A stretch of 64,000 nucleotides of DNA from Tepidiforma sp. Lineage in GTDB: Bacteria > Chloroflexota > Dehalococcoidia > Tepidiformales > Tepidiformaceae. This document shows positions 27,821-36,031 of this stretch, one piece after another (position 1 is the stretch's first letter; each line of letters opens with the position of its first letter). The notes beneath the pieces were generated by a model. It worked only from the letters and a program-made list of their open reading frames with translations. It was not told the origin of the DNA and did no database searches. The translations under genes were made by a program, and so were the position numbers. The stretch is taken from contig NZ_BPIG01000003.1 of assembly GCF_026003995.1 (NCBI RefSeq), positions 186,001 to 250,000 on the forward strand. Direction: 5' to 3'.

Positions 27821-28624
27821 ATGACGATCGAAGAAGAACTGGCGAAGTTCCTCACGCTCGAGGAGGCCGTCGCCGGCCTGGCGGACCGGCTCGAGCAGCT
27901 GCGCTCCGAGACCGAACGGTACGACCAGGCGCGCGGACACCTCGACGACGCTGCCCGGCAGCTCGACACGCTCATCGCCGGGCTCACAGAGGTCACGAGC
28001 GGCGTCGGGAGCGTGATCGAGACGCTGCGGAGCATCGATACCGCGGCGCTGCTCGTCGGACAGGAAGAAATCGCGGGGCGTTTCGCGGCGGTGGAATCCG
28101 GGTTCGCCGAGGCGCGGGCGCAATCGGGAGCGCTCCAGGCGGCGTTCGAGGCGACGGGGCAGTCCGTCGTCGAAGCGGTGGGAGCTGTTCGCAGTGCGCT
28201 CGACAGCCTGCCGGCTCAGCTCGCAGGGGTCGAAGAAGCGTTGACGGGAAGGCTCGATGCCCTCGACGCCCGGTCCAGCGCGGCCGAGGAACGGCTCGCC
28301 GGCCTCGCTGCGGGAAACGGCGCGTCGATCGAGGCCCTCGCCGGAAAGCTCGAGCGGTTCGAATCGAGCTCCAGCACCGCCCTGGAAGACCAGCGCGCAC
28401 TGATCCTCTCCAGCGCGGCGGAGACCGCAAAGAACGTTCGGTCATCACTGGAGTCATTTGCCACGACCGTCAGCGAGGGGACGAACCGCCTGGAAGCCGC
28501 TGAAGCCGCCACGAGGCAGGAGCTCCAGGCGGCCATCCGTCAGCTCCAGGGCAGAGTCACGATCGGTTTCGGGGCCCTCGGAGCCCTGGGCATCGCGACA
28601 CTGGTAGCGGCGCTCATCCGCTGA
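27821..28624 (+). CDS. Coiled-coil protein with C-terminal membrane anchor
   Basis: I do not recognise a family. The 267-residue product is almost wholly helical and coiled-coil-like through residue 240, with repeated Ala/Glu/Leu heptads, resembling methyl-accepting or apolipoprotein-like rods. One C-terminal hydrophobic segment (about 245-265, IGFGALGALGIATLVAALI) ends in Arg, suggesting a tail-anchored protein with the rod in the cytoplasm. It starts 3 bp after the helicase stop, so the two form an operon and may act together. Its TGA lies in the right copy of the 43-bp repeat, at the same offset as the GDT1-like stop in the left copy. Confidence 0.72.
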   Translation: MTIEEELAKFLTLEEAVAGLADRLEQLRSETERYDQARGHLDDAARQLDTLIAGLTEVTSGVGSVIETLRSIDTAALLVGQEEIAGRFAAVESGFAEARAQSGALQAAFEATGQSVVEAVGAVRSALDSLPAQLAGVEEALTGRLDALDARSSAAEERLAGLAAGNGASIEALAGKLERFESSSSTALEDQRALILSSAAETAKNVRSSLESFATTVSEGTNRLEAAEAATRQELQAAIRQLQGRVTIGFGALGALGIATLVAALIR

Positions 28625-28662
28625 CCGGCTTCAGCCCCGGCGGCGGATGGCGAGGGCGGAGA
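28620..28662. repeat. Right copy of perfect 43-bp direct repeat (DR-R)
   Basis: Identical to 24084-24126. This copy contains the stop of the coiled-coil gene and, on the minus strand, the last codons of the ABC permease gene (LAIRRRG and stop). The sequence beyond the repeat differs on both sides. Confidence 0.9.
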
Positions 28663-29368
28663 GCGCGATCGAGCCGAGCGCGAAGAGCGCCATGATAGCC
28701 AGCGAGGTGCCGAGGTGCGTCCCGGGCAGGTCCGTCGATGTGGCGCGGATGGCATCCGCGGCGTAGGTCGGCGGGGCGAACCGGGCCGTCTCGCGCAGCG
28801 CGGCGGGCAGCTGCTCGCGCGGCATCAGCACGGGCGCGAAGAAGAGTACGTAGAAGATGATGAGCTGGGTGAGGGCGTTCGTGAGCTGCGGGTGGCGCGA
28901 ATACACCGCCATGGCGATGCCGACGCCGGCGAGTGAGCCGACGCCGAGGAGAATCGCCACCGGCAGCAGCGGGTGCAGTTCGAGGGCGAGGTCGTACCGC
29001 CACGCGCCGACGGCGAGGCAGAAGAAGATGCCCGGCAGCGCCATGACACCCACGGCGGTGACCAGCGCGAGCAGGTAGGCCTCGCGGCTGATCGGCATGC
29101 TCAGGTAGTAGTCGAGCCGCCCTTCGTGCTTCGACTGGGCGAGCAGCTGGGGGAGCATGACGAGCCCCATGGTGACGACGCCCTGCGTCGCGGTGCCGGT
29201 GACGATGTAGAGGGCCGTCGATTCGGTGATGCCGGGGATGAGGTAGCCGAAGCCGAAGACGAACCCGACCATGAAGCCGATCTGCACGGCGGCGATGATG
29301 GGGACTTCGCCGCGCATGCTGCGCAGCTCCATCGAGACGAGGTCACGGTACTGGCGGAGGAAGGTCAC
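28631..29368 (-). CDS. ABC-2 type transporter permease
   Basis: A 245-residue protein with six membrane helices and the ABC-2 exporter layout, including a KHEGRLDYYLSMPISREAYLLA coupling helix between helices 2 and 3. It is the membrane part of an exporter with the ATPase encoded just upstream; the genes overlap by 4 nt (ATGA). The 3' end carries the right 43-bp repeat. Such pairs export drugs, lipids or peptides; the substrate is unknown. Confidence 0.87.
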   Translation of the reverse strand: MTFLRQYRDLVSMELRSMRGEVPIIAAVQIGFMVGFVFGFGYLIPGITESTALYIVTGTATQGVVTMGLVMLPQLLAQSKHEGRLDYYLSMPISREAYLLALVTAVGVMALPGIFFCLAVGAWRYDLALELHPLLPVAILLGVGSLAGVGIAMAVYSRHPQLTNALTQLIIFYVLFFAPVLMPREQLPAALRETARFAPPTYAADAIRATSTDLPGTHLGTSLAIMALFALGSIALSALAIRRRG

Positions 29369-30318
29369 GCGGTGGCTCCTTCGATGGCGAGGCCCGGCCC
29401 GGGGCGGCCCGCGGCGGCGGGGGCCATGGCGGCGGCGTAGATGTCATCGAGCGTGGGCGGACCGATGCGGAAATCGAGCACCGTCCCGAGTTCGCGCAGG
29501 CGGCTGACCCAGGCGGCGACCCGGGGCAGGTCAGCGGCGTCGAAGAGGTAAGCGCCGGCGCCGTCCGGGACGAGCGCGGGGTGAGGCGTGAGGGTGCCGG
29601 CGGCCGCGAGCTCGAGCCGGAGGCGTTCGGTGACGATGCTGCGGAGGGCGGCGGGCGTCCCTTCGCGGACGATGCGGCCGGCGTTCATGATGGCGAGCCG
29701 GTCGATGACGCGCTCGGCCTCGGCGAGGTTGTGGGTGACGAGGAGGATGGTGGCGCCCCCGCGGCCGAGCTCGCTGATGAGCTCCCAGAGCAGCACGCGC
29801 CGGAGGGGGTCGACGTCGTTCGTGGGTTCATCGAGCACGAGCAGGCGCGCGGGGGCGGCGATGGCGGCGGCGAACCCGGCCAGCCGGCGCACGCCGCCGG
29901 AGGCGCTGCGCATGGCGGTGCCGCGGAAGGGGCCGAGGTCGAGCCGCTCGATGAGGCGCGCGGCGGCGGCGCGGGCGGCGCGGGGCGGGATGCCCCGGAG
30001 CCGGGCGGCGAACTCGATCGTCTCGGCGACGGTGAGCGACTGGAGGTCGAAGGTGCCCTGCGGGAGGAAGCCGATATTCCGGCGGGCGAAGCCCGGGTCG
30101 GCGACGATGTCGACGCCGTCGAGGGTGATGGTGCCGGAGGTCGGCCGGGCGAGGCCGAGCACCTGGCGGACGAGGGTCGTCTTGCCGGCGCCGTTCGGGC
30201 CGAGGAGGCCGAAGATTTCGCCGGGCCGGAGCTCGAGGTCGATGCCGGCGTTGGCGAGGGTGCCGTTGCGGTAGCGCTTGGTGACGCCGCGGAGGGCGAG
30301 GACGGGCGGCGCGCTCAT
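29365..30318 (-). CDS. ABC transporter ATP-binding protein
   Basis: A 317-residue ATPase of the ABC-2 exporter group. Walker A is LLGPNGAGKTTLVRQ near 40, the signature reads SASGGVRRLAGFA (ASGGV in place of LSGGQ), and Walker B with D-loop is LLVLDEPTNDVDPLRR near 160. The switch His is in LLVTHNLAEAE. The C-terminal about 90 residues form the usual DrrA-like accessory domain. It overlaps the permease gene downstream and the 108-residue gene upstream by 4 nt each, so all three are one operon. Confidence 0.9.
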   Translation of the reverse strand: MSAPPVLALRGVTKRYRNGTLANAGIDLELRPGEIFGLLGPNGAGKTTLVRQVLGLARPTSGTITLDGVDIVADPGFARRNIGFLPQGTFDLQSLTVAETIEFAARLRGIPPRAARAAAARLIERLDLGPFRGTAMRSASGGVRRLAGFAAAIAAPARLLVLDEPTNDVDPLRRVLLWELISELGRGGATILLVTHNLAEAERVIDRLAIMNAGRIVREGTPAALRSIVTERLRLELAAAGTLTPHPALVPDGAGAYLFDAADLPRVAAWVSRLRELGTVLDFRIGPPTLDDIYAAAMAPAAAGRPGPGLAIEGATA

Positions 30319-30641
30319 GCGGCGGCCCCGGCGGGCGCGGCGGCGCGGGCGAGGAGGGATTCGAGCGCGGCGAGGGCGGCCTCGATGTCGGCCGGGTCGG
30401 CGCCTTCCCGGGCGGCGCGGGCGAGGCCGCCGATGGCGGCGGCGGCAGCGGCGGCCGTGCCCCGGAGCGGGAGGTCGCGGGGGATTTCGCAGAAGGCCAT
30501 GGCGACGAGCAGGGCGGCGGCGGCCCGGTCCATGAGGTCATCGAACGGGGGCAGCGGCGCCGCGCCATCGCGGACGGCAGCGACGAGGCAGCGGGCGTGG
30601 GCGAGCAGCTGGCAGAGGTGGGGGTGCGGGCGTTCGGTCAT
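30315..30641 (-). CDS. Small helical protein heading the ABC operon (108 aa)
   Basis: No family recognised. The 108-residue product is Ala-rich and helical, without a membrane segment long enough to be sure. It contains Cys at HLCQLL and AFCEIP and a polyalanine-like stretch in the middle. It overlaps the ABC ATPase gene by 4 nt and is the first gene of the operon. Possible roles are sensor or accessory subunit; this rests on position only. Confidence 0.6.
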   Translation of the reverse strand: MTERPHPHLCQLLAHARCLVAAVRDGAAPLPPFDDLMDRAAAALLVAMAFCEIPRDLPLRGTAAAAAAAIGGLARAAREGADPADIEAALAALESLLARAAAPAGAAA

Positions 30642-30651
30642 GTCTCAACTC

Positions 30652-30721
30652 CTGCTGCCGTATCTTAAGGACGAGCTCGCGAAAGTCAATATTCTGATTG
30701 AAATTTCTCATGCGGCAGCAG
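30652..30721. promoter_or_regulatory. AT-rich divergent promoter region with nested inverted repeats
   Basis: Between the ABC operon and chrA lies an unusually AT-rich 70 bp. An outer pair, CTGCTGCCG (30652-30660) and CGGCAGCAG (30713-30721), encloses an inner pair, TCAAT-N6-ATTGA (30686-30701). Nested symmetry of this type suggests repressor binding or a cruciform. A TAGGCT box at 30748-30753 then precedes chrA by 8 nt. Confidence 0.5.
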
Positions 30722-30761
30722 AGGGCGAACGTTGACGGGGGCTGGCGTAGGCTGTGGGGCC

Positions 30762-32007
30762 ATGACGTCCGCGACGACGCCGGGCCGCGCCGGCGAGGTG
30801 GCGCGCTACTTCTTCCGCCTTGGGTGCATCGCCTTCGGCGGGCCGGCCGCGCACATCGCGCTGATGCGCCGCGAGCTGGTCCGCGAGCGGGGCTGGGTAA
30901 GCGACCAGGAGTTCCTCGACATGCTGGGGGTGACGAACCTCATCCCCGGCCCCAATTCGACCGAGATGACGATGCACCTCGGCCACCGGCGCGCGGGGAT
31001 GGCCGGCCTCTGGCTGGGCGGCCTGCTCTTCTTGCTCCCGGCGGTGGCGATCGTGACGGCGCTCGCCTGGGCCTACGTGCGGTACGGGACGACGCCCGCC
31101 GGCGAGGGCATCCTGCTGGGGGCGCAGCCGGTGGTGCTGGCGCTCATCCTCCACGCGGCGTGGGGACTGACGGGGGCGGCGTTCCGCGGCCTCGAGTCCG
31201 TGATCGTCATCGCGGCCGTCACGGGGCTCGCCCTCGCCGGCGTGAGCGAAGTCGCGCTGGTGCTGGGCGCGGGCGTGTATTCGGCCGCGGCCTGGGCGCT
31301 CGTGCACGCGCTCACGCGCTCCGCGCGGCGGCAGCTGCCGGAGCTGCCGCGGGCCGGCGGCCACTGGTGGCGGCTGCCCCGCCAGCGGAAGGACGGGACC
31401 GGCCGGGACCGGCGGTCCCGCGGCTGGCTGCCGCCGCTCGCGCCCGGCCCGGCGCTGGCGGCTGCCGGCGGCGCCGCCGGGGCGACGACGCTCGGCATCT
31501 TCCTCGGCTTCCTGAAGATCGGGGCGGTGCTGTACGGGAGCGGCTACGTGCTCGTCTCGTTCATGCGTGACGAGTTCGTCCAGCGGCGAGTCTGGCTCAC
31601 GGAGGCGCAGCTGCTGGACGCGATCGCGGCCGGGCAGGTGACGCCTGGGCCGCTCTTCAGCTCGGCGGCGTTCGCGGGCTACGTGATGGACGGCTTTGCG
31701 GGGGCGCTCGCGGCGGCGGCCGGCATCTTCCTGCCGTCGTTCCTGTTCGTGATGCTGGCGGCGCCGTTCGTGCCGCGGCTGCGGCGGTGGCGGCTCTCCG
31801 CGGCCTTCCTCGATGGGGGTGAACGCCGCGGCCTGGGCGCTCATCGTAGTCGTCAGCGTGCAGCTGGCGCGGGAGGTGCTCACCGGCCCGTTCGCGTGGA
31901 GCCTCTTCGCGGCCGCCCTCGGCGCGGCGGTCGCGACGCGGATCAACTCGGCGTGGCTGGTGCTCGGCGGCATCGCGCTCGGCCTCGCCTGGACGGCGGC
32001 GGGCTGA
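30762..32007 (+). pseudogene. chrA: Chromate transporter ChrA family, +1 frameshift
   Basis: CHR-family transporters expel chromate. The protein has two CHR half-domains: the first with CIAFGGPAAHIALMRRE and NLIPGPNSTEM, the second with FLKIGAVLYGSGYVL and AAGQVTPGPLFS. Near codon 352 the frame breaks in GGGGG at 31815-31819. With one G removed, AAFLDG continues as VNAAAWALIVVVSVQL and the protein ends at 32007 with 414 residues, about the normal length. As given, the last 64 residues are out of frame. The start ATG at 30762 has TAGGCT 8 nt before it and no good Shine-Dalgarno. Confidence 0.85.
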
Positions 32008-32028
32008 ACGACGCGTCGGTGGGCCGGC

Positions 32029-32568
32029 TCAGCGCTCGTTCGCGCGCATCTTCCAGTAGTCGCTCAGGGCGATGCGGATGACCTCGAGCGCCCGCTCCCG
32101 GCCTTCGAAGGGGTCGACGACGACCTCCTTCTCCTCAAGCACCTTGTAGTCGATGAAGAAGCGCTGGATTTCGGCCACGAGGTGGGGCGGGACGTCCTCC
32201 AGCTTCCGGATGTGGCTGAAGGCCGGGTCGTGGGAGTGGACGCCGAGGATCTTCTCATCGGCCTTGCCGCCGTCGCGCATGTGCATGACGCCGACCGGCC
32301 GGACGTAGACGAGCGTCATCGGGACGACGGGCTCCTGGCCGAGGACGAGGACATCGAGCGGGTCGCCGTCGTCGCAGAAGCTGCGGGGGATGAAGCCGTA
32401 GTTGGCGGGGTAGCGGACGGAGCTGGAGAGCACGCGGTCCAGCTTGAGGATGCCGCTCTTCTTTTCGAGTTCGTACTTGTTCTTGCTGCCTGCGGGGATT
32501 TCGATGACGACGGGAAGCTCGGACTCGATCTTGTCGGGGTCGACGGCGATGTCGTGCCAGGGATGCAT
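32029..32568 (-). CDS. ppa: Inorganic pyrophosphatase (family I)
   Basis: Cytoplasmic enzyme that hydrolyses pyrophosphate to phosphate, pulling biosynthetic reactions forward. The 179-residue length fits family I. Active-site markers are EIPAGSKNKYE near 24, YPANYGFIPRSFCDDGDPLD near 53 (metal-binding Asp residues) and KADEKILGVHSHDPAF near 103. The ATG at 32568 is taken since the conserved region begins ten residues later. It converges with chrA 21 bp away. Confidence 0.95.
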   Translation of the reverse strand: MHPWHDIAVDPDKIESELPVVIEIPAGSKNKYELEKKSGILKLDRVLSSSVRYPANYGFIPRSFCDDGDPLDVLVLGQEPVVPMTLVYVRPVGVMHMRDGGKADEKILGVHSHDPAFSHIRKLEDVPPHLVAEIQRFFIDYKVLEEKEVVVDPFEGRERALEVIRIALSDYWKMRANER

Positions 32569-32685
32569 CGGTGCGCGGCTCGCTTCCGGGTGAGATGTCC
32601 CGAGTGTCGCACCGGGCGAATCTCGGCGCGAGTGACGTGACAGGCACCTGTTGGAGCTGCGGCGGCATGCTGCCAGCGTGGGGGC

Positions 32686-33273
32686 ATGACGACACTGGCT
32701 GATTTTCGCGAACGGATGCGCATCGACCTGCAGGACCCCGACGGGGAGCGGTGGACGGACGCGGCGCTGGATCGGCACTTCGGCCGGGCGCTGGCGGAGC
32801 TTTCGCGGGCGGCCCCGCGGGAGGCGCGGCTGACGGCGGCGACGGCGCCGGGCAGCCGGGAGCTGAGCCTCGCGGGCATCCCCGGGCTGCTCGGGGTGGC
32901 GCGGGCGGAGTACCCGGCCGGGCTCGAACCGCCGGCGTTCCGCCGCTTCGCCGTCTTCGGCAGCCTGCTGCGGTTCGAAGACGGGCCGCTGCCGGACGGG
33001 AGCGACTGCCGGCTCTGGTGCCGGCTGCTCCACGAGGCCGACGACGCGGGTTCGACGCTGCCGGCCGCGCTGGAGGACATCGCGGTGCTGGGGGCGACGG
33101 CGTTCGCAGCGGCGGAGGCGGCGAGCGGCACGCTCGAGCGGCTCACGCTGAACGCCGGCACGGCGGCGGCCTACGCCGCCATGGCCCGGGAGCGGGAGAC
33201 GGCCTTCCGCCAGCTGCTGCGGGAGCTGGGCGGGCGCGGGCGGCTGCGCGCCCGGCGCGCCGGGGCGGGCTAG
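32686..33273 (+). CDS. Phage connector-like orphan protein
   Basis: The 195-residue product begins MTTLADFRERMRIDLQDPDG and continues ERWTDAALDRHFGRALAELSRA. This N-terminal pattern resembles phage head-tail connector or adaptor proteins; the match is from memory. The remaining part is helical and Ala-rich with no membrane segment. No other phage gene is nearby, so it may be a domesticated remnant. The gene overlaps the stop of the ABC-F gene on the opposite strand by 4 bp. Confidence 0.55.
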   Translation: MTTLADFRERMRIDLQDPDGERWTDAALDRHFGRALAELSRAAPREARLTAATAPGSRELSLAGIPGLLGVARAEYPAGLEPPAFRRFAVFGSLLRFEDGPLPDGSDCRLWCRLLHEADDAGSTLPAALEDIAVLGATAFAAAEAASGTLERLTLNAGTAAAYAAMARERETAFRQLLRELGGRGRLRARRAGAG

Positions 33274-34841
33274 CCCTTCCGCAGGTGGAGGAGTTCGCGC
33301 ACGCCGAGGTCTTTCACTTCGTAGACGTGGGTGGCGACGCCTTCGACGATGCCGGGGTCGTGGCTCGCGCAGAGGATGGTGCCGTCGTAGGCCTGCAGGG
33401 CTTCGATGAGCTTGCGGCGGGTGGTGCGGTCGAGGTGGTTCGTCGGCTCGTCCAGCAGGAGGACGTTCGTCGGCTGGAGGAGGAACTTCGCGAGCGCGAC
33501 CCGGCTCCGTTCGCCGCCGGAGAGCACCCGAATCGGCTTGAAGACGTCGTCGCCTTTGAAGAGGAACTGGCCGAGGACGGTGCGGAGGCGGACTTCCGGC
33601 TCGTGGGGGGCGACGGAGCGGACCTCCTCGAGCACGGTGCGGTCCATGGCGAGGGCTTCGTCCTGGTGCTGGTCGTAGTAGCCGAAGCGGGCGCGCTCGG
33701 CCCATTCGACGGACCCCTCCGTGGGGGCGATGAGGCCGGCCGCGATCTTCAGCAGGGTGCTCTTGCCGCCGCCGTTCGGGCCGACGAGGACGACTTTCTG
33801 GCCGCGCTCGATGTGGAGGTTGACGTCGACGAGCACGAGGTGGTCGCCGTAGGCGTGGCCGACGTGGCGGAAGACGAGGACGTCGCGCTCGGTGCGGCCG
33901 TGGGCGCTGATTTCGAAGTGGACTTCGGCTTCCTTTTTCGGCCGTTCGATGCGCTCGACGCGGGCGAGCTGCTTTTCGCGGGACTGGACCTGCGCGGCTT
34001 TGGTGGCCTTGGCGCGGAACCGTTCGATGAAGCGCTCCTGCCGGGCGAGTTCGCGCTCCTGCCGGGCGGCAGCCTGGTCGAGCGCCTGGAGCTTCGCCGC
34101 CTTCTGCTTCTGGAAGGCGGTGTAGTTGCCGGGGTAGCTCTCGATGGTCTTCTCGCGGAGGTCGAGGATGCGGGTGGCGAAGCGGTCGAGGAACTCGCCG
34201 TCGTGGGTGACGACGAGGATGGCGGCGTCCCATTCGGTCAGCTCCTCTGCGAGCCAGTCGCGGGCGCGGGCGTCGAGGTGGTTCGTCGGCTCATCGAGCA
34301 GGACGTTTTCGGGCCGGCGGACGAGGACCTTCGCGAGGGCGATGCGCATCTGCCAGCCGCCGGAGAACTCGCTGCAGCGCTTCTGCCAGTCGGCGGGTTC
34401 GAAGCCGAGGCCGTCGAGGACGCGGCCGATGCGGGCTTCGATGCGGTAGCCGTCGAGCGCTTCGAACCGTTCGAAGAGGCGGGCCTGCTCGTCGACGAGC
34501 GCGTCGAGGTCGCCTTCGCCGGCTTCGATGGCGGCGGCGACGCGGGCGAGTTCGCGCTCGATGGCGCTGGCATCGGGGAACGCGCGCCAGAGCTCCTGGA
34601 GGAGGGTGTTGTCGTCGTCGAGGTCGGCCTCCTGGCGGAGGTAGCCGAGGCTGCCGCCGGTGTAGCCGGCGTTGCCGGCATCGGGCTGCTCGAGGCCGGC
34701 GATGAGGCGGAGGACAGTGGATTTGCCCGCGCCGTTGGGCCCGACGAGGCCGACGCGCTCGCCTTCGCTGACGGTGAAGGTGACATCGCGGAGCACTTCT
34801 TTGGCACCGAACGACTTCGAAACGTGGTCGCAGAAGAGCAT
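33270..34841 (-). CDS. ABC-F family ATPase
   Basis: A 523-residue soluble protein with two ABC domains and no membrane helices, as in ribosome-associated ABC-F factors. Domain 1 has GPNGAGKSTVLR near 35 and signature FSGGWQMRIALAK; domain 2 has GPNGGGKSTLLK near 350 and LSGGERSRVALAK. Walker B motifs are VLLDEPTNHLD and LLLDEPTNHLD. The linker (about 220-310) is basic and helical (ERFIERFRAKATKAAQVQSR), where ABC-F proteins reach the peptidyl-transferase centre. Roles range from translation rescue to antibiotic protection; the exact subgroup is unclear. The promoter side faces element D. Confidence 0.93.
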   Translation of the reverse strand: MLFCDHVSKSFGAKEVLRDVTFTVSEGERVGLVGPNGAGKSTVLRLIAGLEQPDAGNAGYTGGSLGYLRQEADLDDDNTLLQELWRAFPDASAIERELARVAAAIEAGEGDLDALVDEQARLFERFEALDGYRIEARIGRVLDGLGFEPADWQKRCSEFSGGWQMRIALAKVLVRRPENVLLDEPTNHLDARARDWLAEELTEWDAAILVVTHDGEFLDRFATRILDLREKTIESYPGNYTAFQKQKAAKLQALDQAAARQERELARQERFIERFRAKATKAAQVQSREKQLARVERIERPKKEAEVHFEISAHGRTERDVLVFRHVGHAYGDHLVLVDVNLHIERGQKVVLVGPNGGGKSTLLKIAAGLIAPTEGSVEWAERARFGYYDQHQDEALAMDRTVLEEVRSVAPHEPEVRLRTVLGQFLFKGDDVFKPIRVLSGGERSRVALAKFLLQPTNVLLLDEPTNHLDRTTRRKLIEALQAYDGTILCASHDPGIVEGVATHVYEVKDLGVRELLHLRKG

Positions 34842-34862
34842 GGGGACAGGGTGAGGGTAGCA

Positions 34863-35215
34863 GGAGTTGGGAGGGAAGCGGGAAGCGGGAAGCGGGAAGC
34901 GGGAGGCGGGAGACGGGAAGCGGGAGGCGGGAGGCGGGAGGGCGCGTGAATTCGACGGTCGGGGTGGGCCTCGCCGGCCCTCCGCGGGGACGGAGCCCCG
35001 CGGCTACGGAGTTCGGAGACGGGAAGCGGGAAGCGGGAGGCGGGAAGCGGGAGGCGGGGAACGGGGAACGGGAAACGGGGAACGGGGAACGGGGAGGGAG
35101 CATCAACCTCCAACCTCCAACCTCCAACCTTCAACCTCCAACCTCCAACCTCCAACCTCCAACCTCCAACCTCCAACCTCTCCCTCTCTCCCTCCTCCCC
35201 CGTTCTCGCCTCCCG
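34863..35215. repeat. Composite repeat element D
   Basis: No gene seen between the divergent ABC-F and 3-hydroxyacyl-CoA dehydrogenase genes. The order is GGGAAGC/GGGAGGC heptamers, a GAATTCGACG...GGGTGGGCCTCGCC module, a REP-like hairpin (GCGGGGACGGAGCCCCGC near 34986-35003), more GGGAAGC and GGGAACG heptamers, a GGGAGGGAGCATCAACC junction, ten or so TCCAACC heptamers, then a pyrimidine tract. Layout matches the second half of element C. Confidence 0.88.
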
Positions 35216-35272
35216 GTGTACCTTGCGGGGCACGAGATTCGAGGGGCGTTCGGCCCCGTGGAGGTTGGACCG

Positions 35273-36025
35273 GTGAAGTTCGAGGACGTGAAGAAGGTCG
35301 GCTGCCTGGGCGGCGGCATCATGGGCGGCGGCATCGCCCAGGTCGTGGCGCAGGCGGGCTACGAGGTGGTGGTCCGCGATATCAGCGACGAGGCGATTGC
35401 GAAGACCCGCCACGCGATCGAAGACGGCAAGTGGGGCATGAAGCGCGCAGTGGAGCGCGGCAAGCTCGGCTTCGACGACGCGCTGGCGGCGATGGCCCGC
35501 ATCAGCTACAGCACCGACCTCGCTGCCCTCGCCGACTGCGACGTCATCATCGAGGCGATCCCGGAGAAGCTCGACCTGAAGCAGCAGGTCTTCGCCGAGC
35601 TCGACCGGCTGGCGAAGCCCGAGGCCATCTTCGCGACGAACACGAGCGGCTTCTGCATCCAGGACGTGGCGCGGGACGTTTCCGACGCCCGGAAGGAGCG
35701 GTTCATCGGGATGCACTTCTCGAACCCGGTGACCGTGATGCGGATGTGCGAAGTGATCTGGACGCCGCAGAACAGCGAGGAGGTCATCGCGACCGCGCGG
35801 AAGCTGGCCGAGGCCGCCGGCAAGGAGGTCTCGATGGTGAAGGACACGCCGGGGACGTACGGCTTCATCCTGAACCGGGTGTTCGCGGCCGCCTACCGCG
35901 AGGCGCGCGCCATCGTCGAGGCCGGCATCGCCACGCCGGAGGACGTCGACAAGGCGATGATCACCGGGCGCAACTGGCCGTCCGGCTTCTTCGGCGGCCG
36001 CGGCGGCATCGGCAAGGAGTGGTGA
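35273..36025 (+). CDS. 3-hydroxyacyl-CoA dehydrogenase, short form
   Basis: Oxidises 3-hydroxyacyl-CoA with NAD+. The Rossmann motif is GCLGGGIMGGGIAQ near 10-23, with Asp in VVRDIS as ribose ligand, and the catalytic His is in IGMHFSNP near 140. GGAGG precedes the GTG at 35273 by 8 nt. The protein has 250 residues and ends NWPSGFFGGRGGIGKEW, where typical enzymes continue about 30 residues past the NWP motif, so it is either a short subfamily or trimmed. It could serve fatty-acid oxidation or butanoyl-CoA formation with the thiolases in this window. Confidence 0.87.
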   Translation: MKFEDVKKVGCLGGGIMGGGIAQVVAQAGYEVVVRDISDEAIAKTRHAIEDGKWGMKRAVERGKLGFDDALAAMARISYSTDLAALADCDVIIEAIPEKLDLKQQVFAELDRLAKPEAIFATNTSGFCIQDVARDVSDARKERFIGMHFSNPVTVMRMCEVIWTPQNSEEVIATARKLAEAAGKEVSMVKDTPGTYGFILNRVFAAAYREARAIVEAGIATPEDVDKAMITGRNWPSGFFGGRGGIGKEW

Positions 36026-36031
36026 CGGGCC

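Noticed and set aside
24127-28619. Integrase, transposase or IS end inside the helicase insert
   Set aside because: Both genes were read fully and neither is a recombinase; no terminal inverted repeats were seen at the edges.
18818-28624. A complete BREX or Shango locus
   Set aside because: Only a BrxD-like ATPase and, 2.4 kb after the operon, a helicase in a separate insert are present. There is no PglX, PglZ or BrxC, and I see no TerB domain.
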